The notes: generated from the sequence alone by a model not told the origin. Positions 9,328 through 17,983 are shown, counted from the stretch's first letter. The stretch: DNA of 59,124 bases from Anabaena subtropica FACHB-260 (GCF_014697105.1 NZ_JACJRF010000033.1:1-59124); one strand, 5' to 3'. A program made the numbers and translations.

Positions 9328-9408
9328 ATTCGTTTTGTAGTAAGGACCTTAGTCCTTTTTTGTTTACGGAGCGTCTCAAAGAGAGAACTAAAGTTCTCAC
9401 TACAAACC
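9328..9408. repeat. Palindromic MITE-like repeat, copy 2
   Basis: This is a direct copy of the unit at 9213-9296, with a few substitutions and a 3-base difference in the first hairpin. The right half, from GGAGCGTCTC to CACTACAAACC, is identical in both. It ends about 35 bases before the DUF2237 gene. Confidence 0.75.
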
Positions 9409-9444
9409 TATGCACCAACCATTGAAAAAATTAAGGCATTCAAT

Positions 9445-9819
9445 ATGGCAAAGGCAAAAAACGTCATCGGCACAGACTTAGAGCTTTGTTGTTCCTCTCC
9501 CGTCACTGGGTTTTATCGTGACGGCTTTTGTCAAACAGGTGCTTATGATACGGGGATGCACGTTGTTTGCGCTCAGGTGACAGCAGAATTTCTAGAGTTT
9601 ACCAAATCTCGTGGTAATGACCTGAGTACGCCCCATCCTGAGTATAATTTCCCCGGTTTGAAACCAGGCGATCGCTGGTGTTTATGTGCAGCCCGTTGGC
9701 AAGAAGCCCTGGAAGCTGGAGTTGCACCACCTGTAATCCTGTCAGCCACTCATGCTAGAGCCTTGGAAGTCTCTTCTCTCGCTGATTTGAAAGAACACGC
9801 CCTACTTAATGGGGAGTAA
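9445..9819 (+). CDS. DUF2237 family protein
   Basis: This is a short, complete cytosolic protein of 124 residues. Recognisable family features are the start region KNVIGTDLELCC, the segment GFYRDGFCQTG, and the conserved PGDRWCLCAARWQEA block in the second half. Several conserved cysteines (CC near residue 15, C29, C42, CLC near 90) suggest metal binding or redox chemistry, but no function is established that I know of. It ends exactly where the left 152-bp inverted repeat begins: the last base of its TAA is the first base of the repeat. Confidence 0.8.
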   Translation: MAKAKNVIGTDLELCCSSPVTGFYRDGFCQTGAYDTGMHVVCAQVTAEFLEFTKSRGNDLSTPHPEYNFPGLKPGDRWCLCAARWQEALEAGVAPPVILSATHARALEVSSLADLKEHALLNGE

Positions 9820-9970
9820 TACCAATTCAAAATTCAAAATTCGTCTTGAAAAGTTTCCTACGGCGGGAAACCCGCCTACAGAACTTTCCGCAAAATTCAA
9901 AATTAAGAAATCTAGATTTTGCAAAGGTTTCTGGGTTTGGATCTCCATCAGAATTTTAGTGAAATGGTAT
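9819..9970 (+). repeat. 152-bp dispersed element, left inverted copy
   Basis: The unit begins ATACCAATTCAAAATTC and ends GAATTTTAGTGAAATGGTAT, so its own ends are short inverted repeats (ATACCAnTTC). Inside is a GGCGGG-AAA-CCCGCC hairpin (9862-9876). A copy in opposite orientation at 11058-11209 differs at only about 5 of 152 positions. It looks like a non-autonomous mobile element, but no transposase is nearby. Confidence 0.85.
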
Positions 9971-10041
9971 GAGCAATCAATATTTTCCTCATACCCCAAT
10001 GTTTTTGCTGTCACTTTGCCAAAATATACAAAAACTTGCCG

Positions 10042-10096
10042 CGATTTTTGCCAATATAATATATTATTTCCCAAAAAAATCGCTTGGCAAAAATCG
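10042..10096. promoter_or_regulatory. 13-bp inverted repeat over an AT-rich promoter-like region
   Basis: The arms CGATTTTTGCCAA (10042-10054) and TTGGCAAAAATCG (10084-10096) are perfectly complementary and flank a 29-bp segment containing TATAATATATTAT. The right arm ends 2 bases before the preferred start codon of the next gene. This is a plausible operator for that gene, perhaps autoregulatory since the product has HTH-like regions; it could also form an mRNA hairpin that hides the start. Confidence 0.5.
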
Positions 10097-10098
10097 GC

Positions 10099-10851
10099 AT
10101 GAGTGAAAAAACATTAGAAAGTAACGGGAAGGCGTTTCTCGTTCTACTTTTGCCAATATCGTTTTTGGTCATTTTCTTAGTTTCTACCTGGAGATTTTTG
10201 CTTGCTCTGATTGTCCTGGTCATTGGTTTCAAAATTTTTCAGGAATATCAATGGCAACAGTGGTGTCAGCAAGTTAACCCAATTTTCAGTCAGTTAATTA
10301 GGGAAAACCAAGGCAAAATTACCCCAATGGATTTGGCGATTCGTGGCAACTTCCCCGGCCCGACGGCAAAACGTTATTTAGATGGTAAAGCTTCAGAATT
10401 TGGTGCAAGTTTACTACCAGCTGGAGAAGGAGGTGAAGTTTACTACTTCATCACAGCAAGTATTTTAGGAAATATCTTAGATAGCAGTGATCCTGTTAAA
10501 GAACTTGCGCCTCAACCAGTAACTACGGAAATGCGATCGCTCTTAGCGCCACCGTCACCACCAGAAGCAGTAGTAACAGAACCCGAAACTGAAACCGAAC
10601 CTGAATTACCACCACCCGCGACTCATCAAGAAGTTAAGCCAAACCTGGAAAGACAGCTAATTTTTGGCTCTCTAATTCAATCAGAATTGGCAAAACGGCT
10701 TAGTGTTTACTCCAGTACTGTCTATAAACGTCGTAATGATCCAGATTTTCCCGAATGGACTCGCACTCGTGATCCTGATGGAATTGCCTGGACTTTTTCC
10801 GAAAGAACTAAGGAATTTTTCCCATTAGAAGAAAATGAAGGCAAAAATTAA
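10099..10851 (+). CDS. Membrane-anchored protein with two HTH-like regions (uncharacterised)
   Basis: I do not recognise a named family. From ATG 10099 the product is 250 residues (a TTG at 10084 would add five). Residues about 12-45 are hydrophobic and probably form one or two membrane segments. Residues about 60-118 (KITPMDLAIRGNFPGPTAKRYL, then GEVYYFI) look like a winged helix. Residues about 130-172 are a Pro/Glu-rich linker. Residues about 175-235 (QSELAKRLSVYSSTVYKRR, then DPDGIAWTF) look like a second helix-turn-helix of excisionase/MerR style. It could be a membrane-tethered regulator or a DNA-membrane tether. It is the only gene between the two 152-bp inverted repeats. Confidence 0.7.
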   Translation: MSEKTLESNGKAFLVLLLPISFLVIFLVSTWRFLLALIVLVIGFKIFQEYQWQQWCQQVNPIFSQLIRENQGKITPMDLAIRGNFPGPTAKRYLDGKASEFGASLLPAGEGGEVYYFITASILGNILDSSDPVKELAPQPVTTEMRSLLAPPSPPEAVVTEPETETEPELPPPATHQEVKPNLERQLIFGSLIQSELAKRLSVYSSTVYKRRNDPDFPEWTRTRDPDGIAWTFSERTKEFFPLEENEGKN

Positions 10852-10852
10852 T

Positions 10853-10884
10853 CAAAACTCCATCCCTTCACGGGTGGAGTTTTG
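10853..10884 (+). terminator. Rho-independent-type hairpin
   Basis: The arms CAAAACTCCA (10853-10862) and TGGAGTTTTG (10875-10884) pair perfectly right after the stop of the membrane-anchored HTH gene. The descending arm itself contains TTTT, but there is no long U-run after it. Confidence 0.6.
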
Positions 10885-10894
10885 TCAGTGGTCA

Positions 10895-11016
10895 GTAGTC
10901 AGTGGCGTTCACGCAGCGTGTCCCCTTGGGACAAGACACTTAAAAACCACACACTAGGAGATGGGGTATTAAACCAGATCCAAAACAACTGACAACTGAC
11001 AACTAACAACTGACAC
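10895..11016. repeat. Small dispersed repeat plus heptameric tandem repeats
   Basis: The stretch GGCGTTCACGCAGCGTGTCC (from about 10902) is a typical Nostoc small dispersed repeat. It is followed at about 10986-11016 by short tandem units of the CTGACAA type. With the terminator and the right 152-bp repeat, this fills the 360-base gap before pyrD; no gene is visible in it. Confidence 0.6.
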
Positions 11017-11057
11017 ACGCAGTGGATCAAAAATTACCCAATAGTCCATGACTACTG

Positions 11058-11209
11058 ATACCATTTCACTAAAATTCTGATACAAATCCAAACCCAGAAA
11101 CCTTTGCAAAATATAGGTTTCTTAATTTTGAATTTTGCGGAAAGTTCTGTAGGCGGGTTTCCCGCCGTAGGAAACTTTTCAAGACGAATTTTGAATTTTG
11201 AATTGGTAT
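11058..11209 (-). repeat. 152-bp dispersed element, right inverted copy
   Basis: This is the reverse complement of 9819-9970 with about 5 mismatches, clustered near the centre and toward the inner end. It ends three bases before the pyrD stop codon. Together the copies form a 1.39-kb inverted-repeat-bounded segment sitting exactly between two convergent genes. Confidence 0.85.
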
Positions 11210-11212
11210 GAC

Positions 11213-12346
11213 TCATTCACCCTTAAATTCTAAACCTACAGCTTCGCTGATGGAATTTAGTTCATGTTCTTCTAACTTGGCAAGCAACCCAGTTAAAATA
11301 CGACGTACCATCATTGGGCCTTCATAAATCCAGCCTGTATACACTTGGATCAGGCTGGCTCCAGCAGTAATTTTTGTCCAAGCATCTCCAGGGGTAAATA
11401 TACCGCCAACCCCAATTATGGGTATTTGTCCTTGGGTTTGCTGCCAAATAAAACGAATGATTTCCGTAGAGCGATCGCGCACTGGCGCACCGCTAATTCC
11501 ACCAGCTTCTTCTTGGGGTGATTTACCTGTTTGCTCAATTACTTGAGTTTTCAGTCCATCACGGCGAATGGTCGTATTAGTGGCAATAATCCCCGCTAAC
11601 TGGTAGGTTTTAGCTAATCCGATAATGTCCGCGATCGCTTCCCATGATAAATCCGGCGCTATCTTGACAAATATTGGCTTATGTGAATTATTTTCTTGTT
11701 GTAATACATCTAATATAGAACCGAGCATAGAAGCATCTTGGAGCGATCGCAAACCCGGAGTATTGGGAGAAGACACATTAACTACAAAATAGTCTCCCAA
11801 CTCCTTCAGTAAGCGAAAACTATTTAAATAATCTTCTGCGGCTGCTTCTAGAGGTGTCACCTTAGATTTACCCAAATTGACACCTATAGGTATGGAAAAC
11901 TGCCCTTGTTCCTGAGCCAAACGCGCCGCCATTGCTGCTGCACCATGATTATTAAAACCCATACGATTAAGAGCAGCATAATCCAACGGCAAGCGAAACA
12001 GGCGCGGAGGGGGATTACCAGGCTGGGGGACAAACGTCACAGTTCCCAATTCCGCAAACCCAAAACCCAAACTAGACCAAATCCTAGCAGCTACACCATC
12101 TTTATCAAAACCAGCCGCTAAACCGACAGGGTTAGAAAACTTCAAACCAAACAAACTCTGTTCCAGACGGGAATCTTGTAGACACAGAGACTTTTGTAAT
12201 AAATTCTGCACCCATCTAGTACTTGAACTATTACCTGTTTGCGAAAGCCAACTAAAACTCCGCATAGTCTGCTGATGCAGCCACTCCGGATCAGCCTTCA
12301 CCAAATCAAATAAAACTGGACGAAGGGCAAATTTATATATATCCAT
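11213..12346 (-). CDS. pyrD: Quinone-dependent dihydroorotate dehydrogenase
   Basis: This is class 2 DHODH, which oxidises dihydroorotate to orotate with a membrane quinone in pyrimidine synthesis. Visible motifs are the N-terminal helix region ([13 protein letters not shown]), AAGFDKDG in the FMN barrel, the catalytic-loop segment [12 protein letters not shown] with its Ser, IATNTT, and the phosphate-binding IGVGGI. An upstream in-frame ATG at 12397 would add 17 residues translated from spacer repeats; the family start MDIYK fixes ATG 12346 as more likely (377 residues). It is divergent from the GAF-domain gene, and its stop abuts the right 152-bp inverted repeat. Confidence 0.93.
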   Translation of the reverse strand: MDIYKFALRPVLFDLVKADPEWLHQQTMRSFSWLSQTGNSSSTRWVQNLLQKSLCLQDSRLEQSLFGLKFSNPVGLAAGFDKDGVAARIWSSLGFGFAELGTVTFVPQPGNPPPRLFRLPLDYAALNRMGFNNHGAAAMAARLAQEQGQFSIPIGVNLGKSKVTPLEAAAEDYLNSFRLLKELGDYFVVNVSSPNTPGLRSLQDASMLGSILDVLQQENNSHKPIFVKIAPDLSWEAIADIIGLAKTYQLAGIIATNTTIRRDGLKTQVIEQTGKSPQEEAGGISGAPVRDRSTEIIRFIWQQTQGQIPIIGVGGIFTPGDAWTKITAGASLIQVYTGWIYEGPMMVRRILTGLLAKLEEHELNSISEAVGLEFKGE

Positions 12347-12519
12347 AGTCATTAGTCGGTTGCTATTTACAGTAATGAGTAATGAGTAGTGAGTCAATAC
12401 TCCCCCTGTTCCCCTGCTCCTTCTCCTCCCACTCCCCCACCTCTTTTATCCCGAAGTATAAAAAAACGCTTGTAAAGATATTAGTGAGTGTAATTTGGGC
12501 ATCTTATATATTACAAGCT

Positions 12520-15408
12520 ATGTTCATCAAAAATCAGATGGGGCAGCCACACAAATCGATAGCCGCCGAACAACCAATTCTTGCCTTGGGGCGTGTTTTA
12601 CAAAGCCTGAGGGAAGGAGATGATGTTGACGTTCTGATTGAAACTACGATTCATTACATTCATCAAGAATTTAACTATAAGCTGATTTGGATTGCTGCTT
12701 ACGATCGCCTCAAGCACAGTTTATTTGGTAAGGGTGGTATTACTCCTGGTGGTGATGTTAATTTTTTACGAAAACGGCTGGTTCTTCAACCAGGGGATCT
12801 ATTAGAACAAGTAGTGATTCAACAGTCTCCTTTGGGTGTGGCTGATATCCGCAACGAAAAGCGCGCTGGAGAATGGCGAGAAGTTGGCACAAAATTTAAT
12901 ATCCAAGGGACAATAATTCTACCCATGCGTCATAAAGACCGATGTATGGGCGTGCTTTTACTAGGTTCGGAACGCTGGGGTTACTTGCTACCAGAAGATG
13001 CCAAAGCTCGTTTAATGATGGTATTGGGTGAACTGGGAGCAATACTGTATCAACACGAAATACATTTACAGCAGAAACAAATCAAGCGTCCAGATGAACC
13101 TCTATTACATTTATTGGAAAACGTCCGTAACCTAAACAATTTAGAAGAAAGGCTAAAAGCAGTAGTAGAAGCCACCCAAGATTTTGTTTCTCCTAGTCGT
13201 ACCAATGTTTACTGGTTTGAGAGACAAGGGCGCTATTTTTGGTGTCGCATGGGCAATCAATTAGTCAATCTTCACCGAGATGCTAATAAAGAAAAACTAG
13301 CCGCAGGCATGACGGTACAAGAATTGAGCGAATTATATTATGCTTTATCTGTTAATCAAATAGTCTGGATTGGTGACGCTCGTAGTTCCTTAGAAGGCCA
13401 GTTTACTGCTAAGTTGTTGCAAAAGTTGCGGGTGCGATCGCTCCTAGCAGCTCCTATTATCTGGCAAAAAGACCTATTGGGTTTTCTCGCGGTAGAAGGT
13501 TATGAGCCACGGATTTGGACAGAGGCTGATAAAAATTTTGTCCAAGGTGCAGCAGGATTTATTTCTCTGGTGGCTCCCAATGACAAGATAGAAAATACTG
13601 TTAAACAAATTCAAGAAGACTCCCAGTTAACTAGTGAAGTTGCCCAAAGTATTTATACTCACCAAGACCTGAAGGAAACTTTACATACTTGTGCATCTAG
13701 AGTACTAACTCGATTAAATGCTACCCGCTTTTTACTCTTACATTACGACCAAGACCAAAATAATTATCAAGTTATTTACCAAACCCAACCCCATAATCGC
13801 CGCCCTTTAATCAGTGGGTTTAGTTTATTGTCAGAGACTGACAGGCAGATGTTAAAATCTACCAAGACTACAGTAGAAATTGAGAACGTAGAAGAAGATT
13901 TACGGTTTTTTAATTGGCGTTCTCTGCTATTAGAAAATGGCGTGCGATCGCTATTAATTTGCAATTGCGCTCAAGGTCATAAAGCAGAGGCATTATTAAT
14001 TGTCACCCACACAAACCATCGCAGTTGGACAAATTTAGAGAAGGAAATGCTGTGGATTGTGAGTCAACAAATTGGCGTAGTTGTCAGACAATGGCGACTA
14101 CAAACTAATAACGAACAACAGCAACACATACTCCACAGTATCCAACAATGTTTAAGAATAGAAGGAACTGAAAGCCCAAACAGCCAAACGGAGCAACATC
14201 ATTTAGAATGCACTGCACTCAGGCAAATTGCATCTGTACTTAACTGTCCTTTGGCACTGTTATTATCTTGGTCACATGGTGAGTCAACAGCAGAAATTAT
14301 CCCTGGGGTAATTGCCGATAGCCGATTTGAAGTAGTGCTAAAGTCCAAACTCTCCATTCAGTATGAAGCCTTGATTCAATGGGCGCTGGCTGAAAATAGT
14401 TACTTAAACGTAAGTGTAGATCATTTGCCTCCAGAAACGCGCCAATGGTTACATGGTTCTGGTATTGGACAAGTTTTGCTGATGGCTTTACGCACTGGGG
14501 TTGATCATCAACCGACAGGGGTAATATTGTTAGCAGACCATCGAGAACGCCACTGGCCACAACATAGCCTCAATACAGGAGAAATTTTAATTGATCAGTT
14601 GGCTTGGTTGCGTCGTCAACAACAAATTAGTCAACGTCTAGAGTCCACAACTCAGGAATTACGCCAACTCAATTGGTACAAACATCGTCGTTTGGAAGAG
14701 ATTCAGCGTACAGCCATACACTTACTGGGTCAAATTCATGATTTGGGCATTCCTAGCAACGACCTAACACAGACACGATATCAATTATTGCTGCGGCAAT
14801 TAGACCACACAACTGCTTCAATGACAAGTATAGTCAAACTGGAACAATGGCAGTTACACGTAAGCTGGGAAACTATGCCCATATCCAGTTTACTCAAGCG
14901 ATCGCTCGAACGCATAGATAACTTAGTCCAGCAAAAAAAACTCTGGATTGGTGTCCACGGTTTGGGACAACCCACCACAGAAAAGGAAGCAGCAAATAGT
15001 CCGGCATTTCTCAAAGGCGTTCCTACCGCAGCTAACCCATCGACAATGGCGATCTCTGGCGACATTGGGAAATTTGAATTAGTCCTCCATGAATTATTAC
15101 TCGCCGCCTGTCATCGTTCTCCCAACGGTAGCAGAATAGATATTTGGTGTCGTCGTCTAGATGAACAATTTTTAGAGGTATCAATTACAGATAACGGCAC
15201 AATTGAAACACAATTACTCACAGAATTACAGCAAAAAACACACAAGGATGTTCTCGCTTTCTGCCATTTCGATCAATCACCAAATCTAAATTTGCTAATT
15301 TGCCAACAGATGATGCAACAATTAGGAGGGGAATTGGATATTTATCAGTTGCCCGATCATCGGGTAGTTAGCCGCTTGGTGTTGCCATTGGCTGATGTTA
15401 ATTCGTAA
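12520..15408 (+). CDS. Multi-GAF sensor protein with degenerate histidine kinase end
   Basis: Counted from ATG 12520 the protein has 962 residues. A longer in-frame start at 12382 would add low-complexity residues encoded by a C-rich spacer, so I reject it. Three GAF-like domains are visible (about 40-175, 185-345 and 370-525), plus a weaker fourth (about 545-700). A helical region follows, with no His-Glu-x-x-Arg-Thr-Pro phosphoacceptor motif. The last about 140 residues resemble a HATPase domain: a helix around LVLHELLLAACHRSP stands where the N-box belongs, and ITDNGT replaces the usual DxGxG. It may bind signals without being an active kinase. The ligand is unknown; no bilin-type cysteine context is obvious. 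Confidence 0.75.
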   Translation: MFIKNQMGQPHKSIAAEQPILALGRVLQSLREGDDVDVLIETTIHYIHQEFNYKLIWIAAYDRLKHSLFGKGGITPGGDVNFLRKRLVLQPGDLLEQVVIQQSPLGVADIRNEKRAGEWREVGTKFNIQGTIILPMRHKDRCMGVLLLGSERWGYLLPEDAKARLMMVLGELGAILYQHEIHLQQKQIKRPDEPLLHLLENVRNLNNLEERLKAVVEATQDFVSPSRTNVYWFERQGRYFWCRMGNQLVNLHRDANKEKLAAGMTVQELSELYYALSVNQIVWIGDARSSLEGQFTAKLLQKLRVRSLLAAPIIWQKDLLGFLAVEGYEPRIWTEADKNFVQGAAGFISLVAPNDKIENTVKQIQEDSQLTSEVAQSIYTHQDLKETLHTCASRVLTRLNATRFLLLHYDQDQNNYQVIYQTQPHNRRPLISGFSLLSETDRQMLKSTKTTVEIENVEEDLRFFNWRSLLLENGVRSLLICNCAQGHKAEALLIVTHTNHRSWTNLEKEMLWIVSQQIGVVVRQWRLQTNNEQQQHILHSIQQCLRIEGTESPNSQTEQHHLECTALRQIASVLNCPLALLLSWSHGESTAEIIPGVIADSRFEVVLKSKLSIQYEALIQWALAENSYLNVSVDHLPPETRQWLHGSGIGQVLLMALRTGVDHQPTGVILLADHRERHWPQHSLNTGEILIDQLAWLRRQQQISQRLESTTQELRQLNWYKHRRLEEIQRTAIHLLGQIHDLGIPSNDLTQTRYQLLLRQLDHTTASMTSIVKLEQWQLHVSWETMPISSLLKRSLERIDNLVQQKKLWIGVHGLGQPTTEKEAANSPAFLKGVPTAANPSTMAISGDIGKFELVLHELLLAACHRSPNGSRIDIWCRRLDEQFLEVSITDNGTIETQLLTELQQKTHKDVLAFCHFDQSPNLNLLICQQMMQQLGGELDIYQLPDHRVVSRLVLPLADVNS

Positions 15409-15414
15409 TACTGC

Positions 15415-15510
15415 TACTCGGTGAATCCTTATCTTACGAGACGCTGCGCGTTAGTGTCCCCTAAAGAGCGCGGTTACCTAGCAAAGCAAGCTGCGTAATT
15501 CGTAATTCAA
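15415..15510. repeat. Small dispersed repeat
   Basis: The segment around TTACGAGACGCTGCGCGTTA and the following GCAAAGCAAGCTGCG belong to the short palindromic repeats scattered through this window. It fills most of the 150-base gap after the GAF gene. Confidence 0.45.
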
Positions 15511-15561
15511 ATTGGAACTACGCATTTTTTTGAGCCACTCTCTCTTACTTACAGACTGCTA

Positions 15562-15897
15562 ATGTTTAACAACATCTCAGCTAAAGCTGACAAATATATT
15601 GTTTTTATACTAATATTTATTCTTTCAAATATCTTGGCATACCCAGCTTTTTCTAGTGTATGCCGTAATTATAATGGTCAAAATATTTGTATTCTTAACA
15701 TTAACCGCAGTGCCAAAAATTATTGGGAATATAGGGCAAGTATCACTGTTGATGGACAAAAAAAGCCTTTGGAAGTCTACAACTGTCGCCAACGATTTAA
15801 AGTGCAACCAAATGGAACTGTAGTGCCATTTGAACACCAAGATCCTGGTGATTTGATCTGTAGATTTTTCAAAAATACCTCATATGAGCGAAATTGA
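15562..15897 (+). CDS. Small putative secreted protein, unknown
   Basis: This 111-residue open frame has a hydrophobic N-terminal segment (about 12-30, YIVFILIFILSNILA) that looks like a signal peptide ending near AFSS. The mature part contains four cysteines (about C35, C44, C75 and C100) that could form two disulfides. No family is recognised. It stands alone between the GAF gene and padR with repeats on both sides. Normal residue composition supports a real gene. Confidence 0.5.
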   Translation: MFNNISAKADKYIVFILIFILSNILAYPAFSSVCRNYNGQNICILNINRSAKNYWEYRASITVDGQKKPLEVYNCRQRFKVQPNGTVVPFEHQDPGDLICRFFKNTSYERN

Positions 15898-15904
15898 AGA
15901 AGGC

Positions 15905-15950
15905 AAAAGTTCGTTCACGTAGCGTCCCGTAGGGAAGGGGCAGAGAGAGA
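15905..15950. repeat. Small dispersed repeat
   Basis: GTTCACGTAGCGTCCCGTAG is one of the short dispersed repeats common in Nostoc spacers. The rest of the gap to the padR gene shows nothing recognisable. Confidence 0.4.
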
Positions 15951-16038
15951 GCAGGAAGCATAATTCCCTTCAGCATAGCGGCCTCCAGGATAGCTGCCTT
16001 TCTTGATAAAATTCTCAGTGTTGTAAAAGTATTGCTTG

Positions 16039-16341
16039 ATGGATGGACGTGAGTTTTACTCTAGCTTGATTCGGCTTCATATTCTGCACCATGCAGTTCA
16101 GGAGCCAATTTTTGGGCTAGGCATTATCGAAGAACTGGCACATCATGGTTATAAACTCAGTGCTGGAACCCTATACCCAATGCTACACGATATGGAGCGT
16201 AAGGGATATTTGTATTCCTTAGAGGAAAAAACAGGGCGGCAAAGTCGCAGACTCTACAGAGCCACTGATTTAGGAAAAATCATGTTAGAGAATGCGAAAG
16301 AAAAAGTACGAGAATTATTTGGGGAATTGTTCGAGGAGTAA
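16039..16341 (+). CDS. PadR-family transcriptional regulator
   Basis: This compact 100-residue regulator is essentially a single winged helix. It contains the family core FGLGIIEELAHHGYKLSAGT followed by LYPMLHDMERKGYL and a wing with RRLYRAT. The C-terminal helix is short, as in the small PadR subgroup. ATG 16039 is preferred over TTG 16036. No target gene is adjacent in an obvious operon, so its regulon cannot be read from context. Confidence 0.85.
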   Translation: MDGREFYSSLIRLHILHHAVQEPIFGLGIIEELAHHGYKLSAGTLYPMLHDMERKGYLYSLEEKTGRQSRRLYRATDLGKIMLENAKEKVRELFGELFEE

Positions 16342-16629
16342 TGCCACGCTGAGTCATAATGCGATCGCTATTTGTTTGACTCCTGCTAAGTTTTTTCTCC
16401 TTCTCTAGTCAGTTTTATTTGTGACCTTTTCTTTCTTTTTCAGCAAGCCCTACTTAATGACCAATTACTCCATCGGCGCGTGGCTATTTCTCTTCCCGTT
16501 TGAAAAAATAGAATACCCACCAATTTTTTTGAATCTAAACTATTGATAAAAAAACATCATCCATAAGACAGAAGTCATTGCCAATATACTAATCACAGTA
16601 TTAATTAAGAGAGATTATGGTATACAACA

Positions 16630-16869
16630 ATGATTAAATTGTCTAACCCGGCTCTCCACGAAGAACCCCGTCACCAGCTAGGCGCTATCATTCCTCTCAA
16701 GCAAGAAGAATCGTTGCTTAATTGGTTGCAAAGTACAGGTCGATTAGTTTCTTTCCAACCTATTGACTACTATTATGAAGACGAGGTAGAAGACGAAGAA
16801 GAATACGTGGAAGAGTTTGTAGATACCTATGACTTGGATGCAGAAGAAATCGAGGATTTAGAAGAGTAA
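16630..16869 (+). CDS. Small acidic cyanobacterial protein (DUF3134-like)
   Basis: This 79-residue protein has a conserved-looking N-terminal half (NPALHEEPRHQLGAIIPLKQ followed by ESLLNWLQSTGRLV). Its second half is extremely acidic (EDEVEDEEEYVEEF...EEIEDLEE). The first half matches my memory of the cyanobacterial DUF3134 family, whose role is unknown. It is monocistronic, with about 290 bases upstream and 270 downstream that hold no gene. Confidence 0.6.
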   Translation: MIKLSNPALHEEPRHQLGAIIPLKQEESLLNWLQSTGRLVSFQPIDYYYEDEVEDEEEYVEEFVDTYDLDAEEIEDLEE

Positions 16870-17081
16870 AATGATACCAGTTGCTAAATAGCAATTACTG
16901 GGAGTTTGTGGAAGCGCTTAGACAAAACTTAAGTGCCAATATCATTGACCCAATTAATACCCAAGGTTTCTTCCTTTCTCCTGAGTTTTTGTACTCTTTA
17001 CAGGTAACGTAGAAGTGTTTAGGTGACAGAGTTGATTTTGAAGTATCTGAAAAATTTAAACTTCAAACTCTGACTGCTTCC

Positions 17082-17113
17082 TAAAATGAAAGGGCGATCG
17101 CCCTTTCATTTTA
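17082..17113. terminator. Perfect 32-bp palindrome with HIP1 core
   Basis: All 32 bases form a perfect palindrome centred on GGGCGATCGCCC, flanked by TTTCATTTTA and its complement. It lies just downstream of the rpe stop, and with T-rich tails on both strands could terminate transcription in both directions. The core contains the HIP1 octamer. Confidence 0.65.
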
Positions 17114-17142
17114 CTAATTATTTTATTTTACAGTGACTGAAA

Positions 17143-17850
17143 CTAAACCTTAGCCAATTCTGGCGTAGGACGCTTGCTGTTGCGAATATTAGTAATCGCC
17201 TCTGCATAATCCTTAGCGTTAAATACAGCAGAACCAGCAACGATCGCATTAGCGCCTGCTTCTAAAACTTGCCAAGTATTATTAGCTTTAAGTCCACCAT
17301 CCACTTCAATCCAGGGATCTAAACCGCGTTCCTCGCACATTTGACGTAACTGGCGAATTTTAGGTAATACGCCAGGAATGAAACTTTGACCACCAAAGCC
17401 TGGGTTAACGCTCATGATTAGTACTAGATCGCACAATTCTAGAACATATTCGATCAGTTCTAGAGGTGTACCAGGATTAAGTACTACCCCGGCTTTTTTG
17501 CCAAGCTCTTTGATTTGTCCAAGGGTGCGGTGCAGATGTGGTGAAGCATTGTGTTCAGCATGGACAGAAATAATATCAGCACCCGCTTTAGCAAATCCTT
17601 CTACATACTTTTCTGGTTCCACAATCATTAAGTGAACATCCAGAGGTTTAGTTGTCACCGGACGAATCGCCTCCACTACCAGAGGACCTATCGTAATATT
17701 AGGTACGAAACGACCGTCCATTACATCAACATGAATCCAATCGGCTCCAGCAGCATCTACGGCGCGAATTTCGTCACCTAAACGGCTAAAGTCGGCTGAT
17801 AGGATAGATGGAGCAATTACTATGGGTTTTTCAGATCGGTTTTGGGTCAT
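17143..17850 (-). CDS. rpe: Ribulose-phosphate 3-epimerase
   Basis: This Calvin-cycle and pentose-phosphate enzyme interconverts ribulose-5-P and xylulose-5-P. It is a 235-residue TIM barrel with the family blocks [29 protein letters not shown] (metal-binding His/Asp), [10 protein letters not shown], the flexible loop [11 protein letters not shown], and EVDGGLK with the second catalytic Asp. It has normal length, a single gene unit, and a strong palindromic terminator 30 bases downstream. Confidence 0.95.
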   Translation of the reverse strand: MTQNRSEKPIVIAPSILSADFSRLGDEIRAVDAAGADWIHVDVMDGRFVPNITIGPLVVEAIRPVTTKPLDVHLMIVEPEKYVEGFAKAGADIISVHAEHNASPHLHRTLGQIKELGKKAGVVLNPGTPLELIEYVLELCDLVLIMSVNPGFGGQSFIPGVLPKIRQLRQMCEERGLDPWIEVDGGLKANNTWQVLEAGANAIVAGSAVFNAKDYAEAITNIRNSKRPTPELAKV

Positions 17851-17983
17851 GGCTAGTGGGTTTCTAAGCGTCCTCGTCTGTAAGCATTGTAATAAAATAC
17901 TGTAACAAAATATTGAGAATTTTTGAAAGTGAGGGGCAGGGAGCAGGGAGCAGGGAGAGAACTATAGATGTTGAGTAATAACG

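Noticed and set aside
9046-9418. Overlapping frames with LVLSLRRS and KERTKV repeats around 9.05-9.42 kb
   Set aside because: They arise from the two palindromic repeats, giving similar peptides in both orientations; not genes.
9823-10102. Open frames of 90-97 codons over the left 152-bp repeat
   Set aside because: They translate the dispersed repeat and its flanks. The same DNA at the right copy does not keep a matching gene.
12382-12519. N-terminal extension of the GAF protein from ATG 12382
   Set aside because: The extra 46 residues include [17 protein letters not shown], a translation of the C-rich spacer, and overlap the pyrD upstream region. Family-like sequence begins after 12520.
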